A stretch of DNA of 64,000 nucleotides, taken from assembly GCF_014161445.1 (NCBI RefSeq), contig NZ_JABBXA010000009.1, forward strand, positions 186,001 to 250,000. Reading direction: 5' to 3'. A program made the position numbers and the translations under genes. Source of the stretch: Microbispora sp. H13382. Lineage in GTDB: Bacteria > Actinomycetota > Actinomycetes > Streptosporangiales > Streptosporangiaceae. Positions within the stretch are counted from its first letter, which is position 1; the number at the start of each line of letters is the position of its first letter. The notes beneath the pieces were generated by a model, which saw only the letters and a program-made list of their open reading frames with translations, was not told the DNA's origin and made no database searches. Below are positions 30,874 to 38,872 of this stretch, piece by piece.

Positions 30874-33800
30874 CTACTGAACGGTGATCTTGTCGACCTC
30901 GACCGTGATGCCCTTCACCTGGGGGGTGGAGGTGCCGGTCGTGACGGTGCCGGTGCCCGAGGACACGCCCTTGACCTTGAAGGAGTAGCTGAGCGTGCCG
31001 CCGGGGGCGCCCGGCGTGCTGGTGATCCGGTAGTCCTGCGTCGGCGGGCCGCTGATCTGGCTGCCGGCGTTGCCTTCCGCGTTCTCGGCGCCGACGGTCA
31101 GGCCGTAGTCCGCCCCCGGGTCACCCGGCAGGTTGGCCGGGTCGTAGGCGTACGAGATGTCCTCGGCGCCGCCCAGCCCGATCCACTGCTGGAAGACCTT
31201 GCGGCTGTTCGTGCCGTACAGGTTGACCTGCCATTCGACGACGAGCCACCTGTTCACGCCGTCGGTCAGGGTGGCGACGTAGACGCCCGGCGCCCCTGTG
31301 CCGTTCAGGTCGGTCCAGTACGACGCGAGCACGCCGTTCGGCGGGGCCGTGTCGGGCAGCGTCTGCGGTGCGAACTGGATGTCCGCCGCGCCGTTCGTGC
31401 CGCCCGCGACCGTGTAGCCGTTGGAGACGACGCCGATCCTGTTGAACGTACGGCCGGCGTAGGTGAACGCCGGGACGGTGAAGTTCAGCGCCTCCTCGTC
31501 GCCGATGGGGGTCGGGGCGATGCCGAAGGCCGACAGTGGCAGGTAGCCCGCCGGGCCCACGCCGGGTGCGATGGTCGGCTTGTCCGGCTGCCTGCCCGCG
31601 AGCGTGCTCCTGGCCGTCACGATCTGGGTGCCGACCTTGGTCGCGCCGGTCACACCGGTGAGCCGCAGCTTCGCGTCCAGCGTGCTCAGCGCGGTGACGT
31701 CGGTGTTCTCCAGGGTGTTGTTCTGGACCGTGACCGTGCAGGTGGACTCGCCGGTGTTCCTGGCGATGGTGCTCGGCGCGCAGGTCTGGTCGATCGGCAC
31801 GGCGCCCTCCTGCCGGTAGAAGGCCACCGGCAGGTGCTGCTCCCGGTTGCCGCCGACCTGCTTGAGGTTCACCTGGCCGAAGTACTGCCCGTCGGGCAGG
31901 TCGGGCGCGGTGATCACAACGGTGATCTTCTGGCTCTTGCCCGGCTTCACCGTGAACAGCGGCGGCAGCACCGTGATGTTCGCCCCGCTGACGGTGGTGC
32001 CCGACGCGGTGTAGACCAGCGTCTTGCCGGTGGCGTTGACGAGGGTGCGCTTGGCGGTGATCACGCCCGGCATGACGGGCGCGTTGACCGACGGCAGGTT
32101 GAGGTCGATGCGGTTCAGCGGGTCGGCGGCCGAGGCGGCGTAGTTCGCCGCGGTCTCGTCGAGGGTCAGGCCCGCGTCGCCCGCCTTGCTCAGGTCGATG
32201 CGGCCGCCGCCGTAGTCGAACGGGTCGGCCGGGGTGCTGCGGTCCTGCTTGGTGACCTTCGTCGTCGCGGTGGTCTCCAGGGCCGACTTGACCTGGCCGG
32301 GCGTCCAGTCGGGGTGCAGCGCGAACACGAGCGCTCCCGCGCCCGCGACGTGCGGCGACGACATCGAGGTGCCGGCGATCACCTGGTACAGGTTGCCCGG
32401 GGGGCCTTCCAGCGGCGACTCGGGGGTCGGGGTGGTGCCCGCCAGGATGTGCAGGCCGGGCGCGGTGACGTCGGGCTTGAGGAAGTCGCCGCCCGGGCCG
32501 CGCGAGGAGAACGTCGTCATCGCGTCGCCCTGCCAGGTGGCCTTCTCACCCTGGGTGAAGCTCGCCGTGCCGCCCGGGTGCGAGCTCAGCCAGGCGAGCA
32601 GCACGTCGGTCTCCGGCTTGTCGATGTGGACCGTCGGCAGCCAGTGGTTGTCGGTCATGACGTCGAGCGGGGTGGAGTTGTACAGGATCATTCCCGCGGC
32701 GCCGCCCTGCTTGACCGCGAATCCCTTGAGCACCCGGTTCGGGCCGCGCTCGCAGGCGACGATCTTCCCGGCGAACAGCCCTGGAGGCGCCGGGTTGACG
32801 CACAACGGGTCGTTGTACGGCGGGGCCGACGCGAGCACCACGGGCAGCGGCGAGGAGACGCCCGCTGTGATCGACGCACCCTTGATCGACGGCCCGCCGG
32901 TCAGCGTGATCGTCGACTGGAAGGTGCGGCTCTGCGTCGAGGCCGCCACGGTGGTCACCCACGGGCCGCGGTGGTCCGTCGTCGCCGCGCCCGGCCCCGA
33001 GTTGCCCGCCGAGGCCGACACGAACACGCCCGCGGCGTACGCGTCGAGGAACGCGAGCTCGACCGGGTCGCTGTAGGGGTCGGAGCCGCCGCCGACCGAG
33101 AAGTTGATGACCCGCACGCCGTCGGCGATGGCCTGCGCGACCGCGGCCGCCGAGTCGGACTGGTAGCAGCCCTCCGCGCCGCAGACCTTGTAGACCGCGA
33201 CGTGCGCTGCGGGCGCGATGCCGTGGATCGCGCCGCGGTCGATGCCGAGCGGGTCGGCGTGGTCGACCGGCCCGCCCGCCGACGTGGTGGCGGTGTGCGT
33301 CCCGTGGCCGTTGGAGTCACGGGCGCTGTCCCCGTACACCTCCCCGCCCACGATCGCGTTGTACGTCTCCAGGAACGGCTGGCCGGAGATCAGCTTGTTG
33401 TTGCACCGGAAGGGGTCGGCCGCCGGCGTCAGCGGGTTGTCGCCGAAGTCGCACGTACGCGCGGTGCCGTCCGCCCTCGGCGGGGGAGCCGGAAGCGTTC
33501 CGGGGTCGGCGAACGACGGATGCTCCGGCCACGCGCCGGTGTCGAGGATGCCGACGATGACGCCCTTGCCCGACGACTTCGCGCCGCCGAGCCGGTTGTA
33601 GACGGTGGTCGCGCCGATGAACTCCGGGCTGGAGTCGGTGAGGGGCTGCTCGCGCCTGTCCTCCTGCACGGCGGCCACACCGGGCAGCTTCAGCAGGTCG
33701 GCGGCCTTGTTGGCGGGAAGCGTCAGGGCGACGCCGCCGTAGACCGTGCGGAGCTTCTGCCCGGCCCTGGCGCCGGGGATCTTGTCGCCGAGTTCGCGTA

Positions 33801-34203
33801 GGAAGGTGTTCTCGACGCTCTCGATGTGCTTCTGGTATTTCGCCGCGTCACCGCTCTTCAGGTTGAGCGCTCTGCCGGTGACCGACGGGCTGGTGCCGGG
33901 CAGACCCGGCAGGCCGCCCTTGTAGGCCGCGAGCGAGTCGTAGTCGAGCTTGACGACGACGCTCGTCCGCTCCGGCGACTGCGAGGCGAGCAGCGCGGGG
34001 TCGCTCTTGGCGAGCCGGCCGCTGGGGGACTTGGCGCCCTGGACGCGCTCGGCGCCCGTCACGGCGGTGGCGCTCCACGACCGCGACGGGGTGGGGCTGG
34101 GGTCGGCGGCGGCGGAGGCCGCCGGGATGATCGCCGTCACGAGGCCGAGGCCGGCGACGACCGCTGTGGTCCGTAAGTAGGCAGGTGGGGGCTTCCTCGA
34201 CAC
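30874..34203 (-). CDS. Secreted subtilisin-like serine protease (S8) with PA domain
   Basis: 1109 aa. A signal peptide (RTTAVVAGLGLVTAIIPAASAA) precedes an I9-like propeptide (SVVVKLDYDSLAAYKGG...VYGGVALTL). The catalytic triad is Asp221 (GILDTGAWPEHP), His300 (NGHGTHTATT) and Ser613 (AGTSMSSPHVAG). A PA domain is inserted at about 460-550 (FAGKIVACERG). An Fn3-like region and C-terminal beta domains follow. GTG at 34203 with GGAGGT close upstream was chosen; the open frame continues to 34317 but lacks signal-like sequence there. Extracellular protease typical of actinomycetes, perhaps self-processed. Single gene with a terminator behind it. Confidence 0.9.
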   Translation of the reverse strand: MSRKPPPAYLRTTAVVAGLGLVTAIIPAASAAADPSPTPSRSWSATAVTGAERVQGAKSPSGRLAKSDPALLASQSPERTSVVVKLDYDSLAAYKGGLPGLPGTSPSVTGRALNLKSGDAAKYQKHIESVENTFLRELGDKIPGARAGQKLRTVYGGVALTLPANKAADLLKLPGVAAVQEDRREQPLTDSSPEFIGATTVYNRLGGAKSSGKGVIVGILDTGAWPEHPSFADPGTLPAPPPRADGTARTCDFGDNPLTPAADPFRCNNKLISGQPFLETYNAIVGGEVYGDSARDSNGHGTHTATTSAGGPVDHADPLGIDRGAIHGIAPAAHVAVYKVCGAEGCYQSDSAAAVAQAIADGVRVINFSVGGGSDPYSDPVELAFLDAYAAGVFVSASAGNSGPGAATTDHRGPWVTTVAASTQSRTFQSTITLTGGPSIKGASITAGVSSPLPVVLASAPPYNDPLCVNPAPPGLFAGKIVACERGPNRVLKGFAVKQGGAAGMILYNSTPLDVMTDNHWLPTVHIDKPETDVLLAWLSSHPGGTASFTQGEKATWQGDAMTTFSSRGPGGDFLKPDVTAPGLHILAGTTPTPESPLEGPPGNLYQVIAGTSMSSPHVAGAGALVFALHPDWTPGQVKSALETTATTKVTKQDRSTPADPFDYGGGRIDLSKAGDAGLTLDETAANYAASAADPLNRIDLNLPSVNAPVMPGVITAKRTLVNATGKTLVYTASGTTVSGANITVLPPLFTVKPGKSQKITVVITAPDLPDGQYFGQVNLKQVGGNREQHLPVAFYRQEGAVPIDQTCAPSTIARNTGESTCTVTVQNNTLENTDVTALSTLDAKLRLTGVTGATKVGTQIVTARSTLAGRQPDKPTIAPGVGPAGYLPLSAFGIAPTPIGDEEALNFTVPAFTYAGRTFNRIGVVSNGYTVAGGTNGAADIQFAPQTLPDTAPPNGVLASYWTDLNGTGAPGVYVATLTDGVNRWLVVEWQVNLYGTNSRKVFQQWIGLGGAEDISYAYDPANLPGDPGADYGLTVGAENAEGNAGSQISGPPTQDYRITSTPGAPGGTLSYSFKVKGVSSGTGTVTTGTSTPQVKGITVEVDKITVQ

Positions 34204-34421
34204 GACACCTCCATGGAGACCTGTGAGGCCCCGCCGCTCAGGGCGTGGAGGAGCCGCGCCGCCCCCGGGCATGGGAGGGCACGGGCCCTCCCCGTTGGGC
34301 GACGGGCGAACGGCCACCCGAGACGGGCGGCCGAAGCTGACTCGGAGTTTAACTAGCGATCGTTTTTCCGGCTAGATCGTTCCATGAAGGGATATTTGGC
34401 GCTCTTTGCTGATGACACGGC

Positions 34422-35033
34422 CTACTGCGAGAAGAGGCGGCCGATGGCGCCGGATTCGAGCACGATCGCCGTGCCGATCGCGATGAAGACGACGGGGACG
34501 AGCCAGTGCCCGAACCGCTCGACGAGCTCAATGATCTTCTTGTGCGAGCCGAGCCAGGACCCGGCCGCGCACCAGACGGCGACGAGGACGGCGAACACGG
34601 CGACGGTGAGCAGGGCGTCCGCCGGTCCGATGGTGCGAAACAGCGGCGTGTAGATGGAGATGTTGTCCGCGCCGTTGGCCACGGTGATGCCGGCCACCGG
34701 CACGACGCCGCCGGCCACCGGGGGCGAGGGATCCTCGTCCCCGTCGGAAGCCCGCAGGGCCGCGACCAGGCCGCGTACGCCAAGGGCGAGGGGGACCAGG
34801 CCGAGCAGCCCTGCCCACTCGTCGGGGACGACGGTGAGGCCGAGGGCGGCGACGCCCGACACGAGCACGAGCGCCGCGATGCCGGCGTACTGGCCGGCGA
34901 CGATCTGCCAGGGGCGGGGCCGGCCCCGGGCGCGCGCCGACAGGAACAGCACGGTCAGGATGACGATGTCGTCGACGTTGGTACCCGCGAAGACCGCACA
35001 GGCGGTGCCGAGCGTGGCGGGGATGCCGTCCAT
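34422..35033 (-). CDS. CadD-type cadmium resistance/cation transporter
   Basis: 203 aa with about six helices. The family pattern GTNVDDIVILTVLFLSAR near residue 17, and its internal repeat VANGADNISIYTPLFRTIG near residue 118, carry the paired Asp residues of the CadD/LysE-like fold. The second half starts after a Pro/Asp-rich loop. Function by family is export of cadmium or other cations; the ion is not fixed by sequence. The start codon overlaps that of the divergent DUF1707 gene, so its promoter must lie inside that gene. Confidence 0.82.
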   Translation of the reverse strand: MDGIPATLGTACAVFAGTNVDDIVILTVLFLSARARGRPRPWQIVAGQYAGIAALVLVSGVAALGLTVVPDEWAGLLGLVPLALGVRGLVAALRASDGDEDPSPPVAGGVVPVAGITVANGADNISIYTPLFRTIGPADALLTVAVFAVLVAVWCAAGSWLGSHKKIIELVERFGHWLVPVVFIAIGTAIVLESGAIGRLFSQ

Positions 35034-35586
35034 GGCAGGTCAGCATAAGATGCCGCGGGCCGCGGAAAGGCTGCGCGCCGCCGTCGGGGAGGGCCGCATC
35101 ACGCTGGACGAACTGACCGATCGGCTCGACCGTCTGTACGCCGCGCGCACCTACGGCGAGTTGGAGGCCCTGGTCGCGGACCTGCCCGGGACGCGGGCCC
35201 CGGAGGTGCGATCGGAGCCGGCCGACGACCTGCTGCTGTTCACCCGCGGCACGCGCGCCGTCAGGAGGACCGGGCGCTGGCGGGTGCCGCCGCGCATCAC
35301 GCTCGACTGCACCTGGCGGACGGCGGTGGTCGACTTCCGGTACGCGGACTGCCCGCACCGGGAGATCGACATGACCGTCCGCTGCGACTCGATGTTCGGA
35401 GACGTCGTCATCCGGGTCCCGATCGGCTGGCGCGTCGTCGCCGACGAGGTGACCTCCGGCGGATGGATCAGGCACAAACGCGTGCACAACACCTCTCCCG
35501 TGCCGCCCGACCCCGACGGCGTCGTGCTGCGGCTGTCCGGGCACATCGGCGGCGACATCTGGGTGCGCTACCACCGGATCCCCTGA
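35032..35586 (+). CDS. DUF1707 domain protein
   Basis: 184 aa. Residues 7-55 contain the DUF1707 pattern (MPRAAERLRAAVGEGRITLDELTDRLDRLYAARTYGELEALVADLP with its central ELTDRLDR). The C-terminal half is a beta-rich segment with repeated short strands (MTVRCDSMFGDVVIRVPIG, GVVLRLSGHIGGDIWV), as in the cell-wall-active-antibiotic-response C-terminal domain. No membrane helix. An ATG at 35050 begins exactly at the conserved domain and may be the true start. Divergent from the CadD gene with essentially no intergenic DNA. Function unknown. Confidence 0.8.
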   Translation: MAGQHKMPRAAERLRAAVGEGRITLDELTDRLDRLYAARTYGELEALVADLPGTRAPEVRSEPADDLLLFTRGTRAVRRTGRWRVPPRITLDCTWRTAVVDFRYADCPHREIDMTVRCDSMFGDVVIRVPIGWRVVADEVTSGGWIRHKRVHNTSPVPPDPDGVVLRLSGHIGGDIWVRYHRIP

Positions 35587-35611
35587 CGACCGGGCCCGAT
35601 AGGGTGCCCGG

Positions 35612-36004
35612 ATGCCGCATCGCCGACTCGCCGCCCTGGCCGCCGCCGTGGTGGTCGTGGCCGCGGGCCTGGCGGTCCGGGCGCTGCTGCCGGGCGCGGT
35701 CGCCAAGTACGCGGGCGACTTCCTCTACACCCTCCTCGTGTACGCGCTGGTCGTCGTGGCCGCGCCGCGCGCCCGGCCGGTCGTGGTGGCGGCCGTGGCG
35801 CTCTGCCTGAGCTGGCTGGTCGAGTTCGCCCAGCTCACCGGCGTGCCGGCCGAGCTGTCGGCGCACAGCACGCTGGCCCGGCTGGCGCTCGGCACGACCT
35901 TCAACGCCCCCGACCTGTTCTGGTACGCCGCGGGCGCTGCCGCCGGATACGTCGTCCATGTTTCCCTGATCGCGATCCCTTGTTATCGTCACACTGACGA
36001 TTAA
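35612..36004 (+). CDS. DUF2809 small membrane protein
   Basis: 130 aa with four predicted helices. KYAGDFLYTLLVYALVVVAAP and WLVEFAQLTGVPAEL are the recognisable DUF2809 segments. The protein ends in CYRHTDD. ATG at 35612, 25 bases after the DUF1707 gene. Short distance to pnuC (ten bases) suggests a shared transcript. Function unknown. Confidence 0.8.
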   Translation: MPHRRLAALAAAVVVVAAGLAVRALLPGAVAKYAGDFLYTLLVYALVVVAAPRARPVVVAAVALCLSWLVEFAQLTGVPAELSAHSTLARLALGTTFNAPDLFWYAAGAAAGYVVHVSLIAIPCYRHTDD

Positions 36005-36014
36005 GGAGGTCGTG

Positions 36015-36689
36015 GTGGCACTGACCGATCTGCTGGGACCCCTCCTGGAGCCCGCCGTCACCCTGGGCGGCGTGTCGACGAGCTGGGCCGAGCTGCTCGG
36101 CTTCGTGACCGGAGCGCTCACCGTCTGGCTGGTGGCCCGCCAGAACATCTGGAACTGGCCGATCGGCGTCGCGAACGTCGTCCTCCTGGGCCTCGTCTTC
36201 CTGGCCGTGGGACTGTACGCCGACGCGGGCCTGCAGATCGTCTACGTGGTCCTCGGCCTGTACGGCTGGTGGCAGTGGCTCTACGGCGGGGCCGGGCGGA
36301 CCACGCTCACGGTCACCAGGACCGGCCGCGCCGAATGGGTGTGGCTCGCCCTCGCCGGCGCAGGGGTCACCGGGCTGCTCACCGCCGCGCTCGCCTCCTG
36401 GACCAACTCGGCCGTCCCGTTCTGGGACGCCCTGACGACCGCCCTGTCGCTCATGGCGACCTATGGCCAGTGCCGCAAGCGGGTGGAGTCGTGGTGGCTG
36501 TGGATCGCGGCCGACCTGATCTACATCCCCCTCTACGCGTACAAGGACCTCTACCTCACCAGCGTCCTCTACGTGCTGTTCCTCGCGCTGTGCGTGGCCG
36601 GGCTGGTCGCCTGGCGGCGCGACCTGGCCGCCCGGCCCGTTCCCGTCCCCGGTGATGAACGCGACGGCGACGCGGCGGTGGCACGGTGA
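36015..36689 (+). CDS. pnuC: Nicotinamide riboside transporter PnuC
   Basis: 224 aa with seven helices. The substrate-site Trp-rich helices (NIWNWPIGVANVVLLGLVF and QIVYVVLGLYGWWQWLYGG) and the C-terminal WWLWIAADLIYIPLYAYKDLYLTSVLYVLFL match PnuC. Two adjacent GTG codons at 36012 and 36015 follow AAGGAGG; the second has the better spacing. Its stop overlaps the nadR start (GTGA). Imports nicotinamide riboside, which the next gene phosphorylates and adenylylates. Confidence 0.92.
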   Translation: MALTDLLGPLLEPAVTLGGVSTSWAELLGFVTGALTVWLVARQNIWNWPIGVANVVLLGLVFLAVGLYADAGLQIVYVVLGLYGWWQWLYGGAGRTTLTVTRTGRAEWVWLALAGAGVTGLLTAALASWTNSAVPFWDALTTALSLMATYGQCRKRVESWWLWIAADLIYIPLYAYKDLYLTSVLYVLFLALCVAGLVAWRRDLAARPVPVPGDERDGDAAVAR

Positions 36690-37798
36690 GCGCCCGCTAC
36701 GCGCACGGACTCGTGATCGGCAAGTTCTATCCGCCGCACGCCGGCCACCACCACCTCGTCGACACGGCCGCCGAGCACTGCGCGCTGGTCACGGTGGTCG
36801 TGGCCGCATCGAGCGTGGAGAGCATCCCGCTCGCCCTGCGTACGGCGTGGCTGCGCGAGGCCCATCCGCAGCCGCACGTGGTGGTGGCGCCGGTGGTGGA
36901 CGACGTCGAGATCGACTACGACGACCCGGACGTCTGGGCCGCGCACGTCGAGGCGTTCCGGCACGCGCTGGCGCTCGCCCACGGCGGCGGCGCGCCCGAC
37001 GTGGACGCCGTCTTCTCCTCCGAGGCGTACGGGCCGGAGCTGGCCCGCAGGTTCGGCGGCGCGCACGTGGCGGTCGACCCGGACCGGAACCGCCATCCGG
37101 TCAGCGGGACGATGGTCCGCGACGACCCGGTCGCCGCGTGGCCCTGGCTGAGCCCCGCCGTACGCGCTCACCTCGCCTGGCGGGTGGTCGTCGTCGGAGC
37201 CGAGTCCACCGGCACCACCACGCTCGCCCGCGCCCTGGCCGCCCACTACGCCGCACGCGGCGGTGTCTGGTCCGCGACCCGGTGGGTGCCCGAGTACGGC
37301 AGGACCTACTGCGAGGAGAAGCTCGCCCTGGCCCGCCGGGCCGCCAAACTGGCGGGAGCGCCCGAGCCCTGGCTCGACGACCTGGAGTGGGAGCCGGAGG
37401 AGTTCACGCTGATCGCACACCGGCAGCTCGGCTGGGAGGAGGCGGCGGCGCGGGCCGGCTCGCCCGTGCTGTTCTGCGACACCGACGCGCTCGCCACCGC
37501 CCTGTGGCACGAGCGCTACCTCGGCACGGTGAGCACGGACGTCCTGCGCGTCCACGAGCGGGCCCGGCACGACCTGTGGATCCACACGTCCGTGGACGGC
37601 GTGCCCTTCGTGCAGGACGGCTGGCGCGACGGCGAGCACGTCAGGCACGAGATGGACCGGCGGCTGCGCGCCGAGCTGGCCGGGCGCGGCCTCCCGCACG
37701 TCGTCGTCTCCGGGCCGCCGGGGGAGCGGCTCGCCGCCGCGGCGCGGGCGGTGGACGATCTCGTCGCGGCCGGCCGCCACTTCGCCCCGCCGCTCTGA
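36686..37798 (+). CDS. nadR: NadR-like NMN adenylyltransferase / nicotinamide riboside kinase
   Basis: 370 aa. The N-terminal nucleotidyltransferase has KFYPPHAGHHHL (HxGH-type) and SGTMVRDD (the ISGT-like motif). The C-terminal kinase starts at about residue 166 with VVVVGAESTGTTTLARAL. The Walker A lysine is replaced by Thr177 (GxxxxGTT instead of GxxxxGKT). FCDTDALATALWHERYLG and a Walker-B-like region follow. GTG at 36686 overlaps the pnuC stop. No HTH repressor domain is present, unlike the enteric NadR. Converts nicotinamide riboside to NMN and then NAD (by family). Confidence 0.88.
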   Translation: MSARYAHGLVIGKFYPPHAGHHHLVDTAAEHCALVTVVVAASSVESIPLALRTAWLREAHPQPHVVVAPVVDDVEIDYDDPDVWAAHVEAFRHALALAHGGGAPDVDAVFSSEAYGPELARRFGGAHVAVDPDRNRHPVSGTMVRDDPVAAWPWLSPAVRAHLAWRVVVVGAESTGTTTLARALAAHYAARGGVWSATRWVPEYGRTYCEEKLALARRAAKLAGAPEPWLDDLEWEPEEFTLIAHRQLGWEEAAARAGSPVLFCDTDALATALWHERYLGTVSTDVLRVHERARHDLWIHTSVDGVPFVQDGWRDGEHVRHEMDRRLRAELAGRGLPHVVVSGPPGERLAAAARAVDDLVAAGRHFAPPL

Positions 37799-37816
37799 GC
37801 TCGGCTCATATGTGAA

Positions 37817-37851
37817 CCGATATCGGCCGGATGTCCATATAAATATTGGAC
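37817..37851. promoter_or_regulatory. AT-rich palindromes upstream of the beta-lactamase gene
   Basis: CCGATATCGG (37817-37826) is a perfect 10-bp palindrome. GTCCA-TATAAATAT-TGGAC (37833-37851) has 5-bp arms around an AT-rich centre. Both lie in the 121-base AT-rich gap before the beta-lactamase gene. They look like regulator sites or part of a promoter (TATAAAT could be a -10). No regulator of the BlaI/AmpR type is encoded nearby. Confidence 0.4.
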
Positions 37852-37919
37852 TTGTTCCGAACCCTCTGGTTTGCTCCTGCGTCTGACAGATCACCGGCGC
37901 ACGAGAGCGAGGACATGCC

Positions 37920-38801
37920 ATGGGACACCCGGTGACGGTGAAAGCCGCCGCGATGACGGTATTCGTCCTGGTCGGCGCCGCCCCGCCGGCGGCCGCGGAA
38001 GCGACCCCGGCCGCCGCGCTGCGGGCGCTGGAGACGTCCTTCAAGGGCCGCATCGGCGCGTACGCGATCGACACGGCGACCGGGAAGACGATCGGCTACC
38101 GGGCGGGCGAGCGGTTCGCGCTGGCGTCCACCTTCAAGGCGGTGGCCGCCGCGGCGGTGCTGGCCCGCACCACCGACAGGGAGCTGACGAAGAAGGTCGT
38201 CCACTGGACGGCCGACGAGGTGAAGCCGTACTCGCCGGAGACCGGCAAGCACGTGAAGGACGGCATGACGCTCGCCGAGCTGTGCCGGGCGGCGATCATC
38301 TACAGCGACAACACCGCCGGCAACATGCTGTTGAAGCGCATCGGCGGGCCGGAGGGGCTCACCCGCTACTTCCGTACGCTGAAGGACCCGATCTCGCGGC
38401 TTGACCGATGGGAGACCGAGCTCAACGAGTGGTCGCCCAAGGAGAGGCGGGACACGACCACGCCCGCGTCGATCGCCCGCGACCTGCGCGCGCTCACCGC
38501 CGGCGACGCGCTCGGCGCGAAGGACCGCTCACGGCTGCTCGGGTGGCTGCGCGACAACACGACCGGGGACGCGCGCATCCGCGCCGGGCTGCCCAAGACG
38601 TGGATCGTCGGCGACAAGACCGGTACCGGCGGCACGTACGGCACCGCCAACGACATCGCCGTCGTCTGGCCGGCGAAGGGGGCCGCCCCGATCATCATGG
38701 CGATCTACACCAACCGCCTGGCGGCCGACGGATCCGGTGACGACAAGGTCGTCGCCAAGACGGCGACCGTGCTCGCGCGCGGCCTCGGCCGGCTGCCGTA
38801 A
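37920..38801 (+). CDS. Class A beta-lactamase
   Basis: 293 aa serine beta-lactamase with an N-terminal signal peptide ending near AAA (residue 26). All active-site elements are present. Ser70-x-x-Lys73 is in LASTFKAV, SDN at 129-131 is in YSDNTAGN, and the omega loop RWETELN holds the Glu166 equivalent at residue 165. The KTG triad is in VGDKTGTGG. The sequence is close in layout to actinomycete enzymes of this class. Secreted; substrate range not predictable. Followed by a hairpin and a bifunctional PBP gene in the same direction. Confidence 0.93.
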   Translation: MGHPVTVKAAAMTVFVLVGAAPPAAAEATPAAALRALETSFKGRIGAYAIDTATGKTIGYRAGERFALASTFKAVAAAAVLARTTDRELTKKVVHWTADEVKPYSPETGKHVKDGMTLAELCRAAIIYSDNTAGNMLLKRIGGPEGLTRYFRTLKDPISRLDRWETELNEWSPKERRDTTTPASIARDLRALTAGDALGAKDRSRLLGWLRDNTTGDARIRAGLPKTWIVGDKTGTGGTYGTANDIAVVWPAKGAAPIIMAIYTNRLAADGSGDDKVVAKTATVLARGLGRLP

Positions 38802-38809
38802 CACCCGTT

Positions 38810-38840
38810 TATGGGGCCGATCGCGCTTTACGGCCCCATA
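38810..38840 (+). terminator. Terminator after the beta-lactamase gene
   Basis: TATGGGGCCG (38810-38819) and CGGCCCCATA (38831-38840) form a perfect 10-bp stem with an 11-base loop, eight bases after the beta-lactamase stop. CTATAG just downstream may be a -10 box for the PBP gene. Confidence 0.6.
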
Positions 38841-38872
38841 ACCTTGTCTATAGCCATTTGGGGGAGGATCTA

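Noticed and set aside
34337-34383. Imperfect repeat CTAGCGATCG/CTAGATCG before the subtilase gene as an operator
   Set aside because: Short and imperfect; no supporting promoter pair or regulator.
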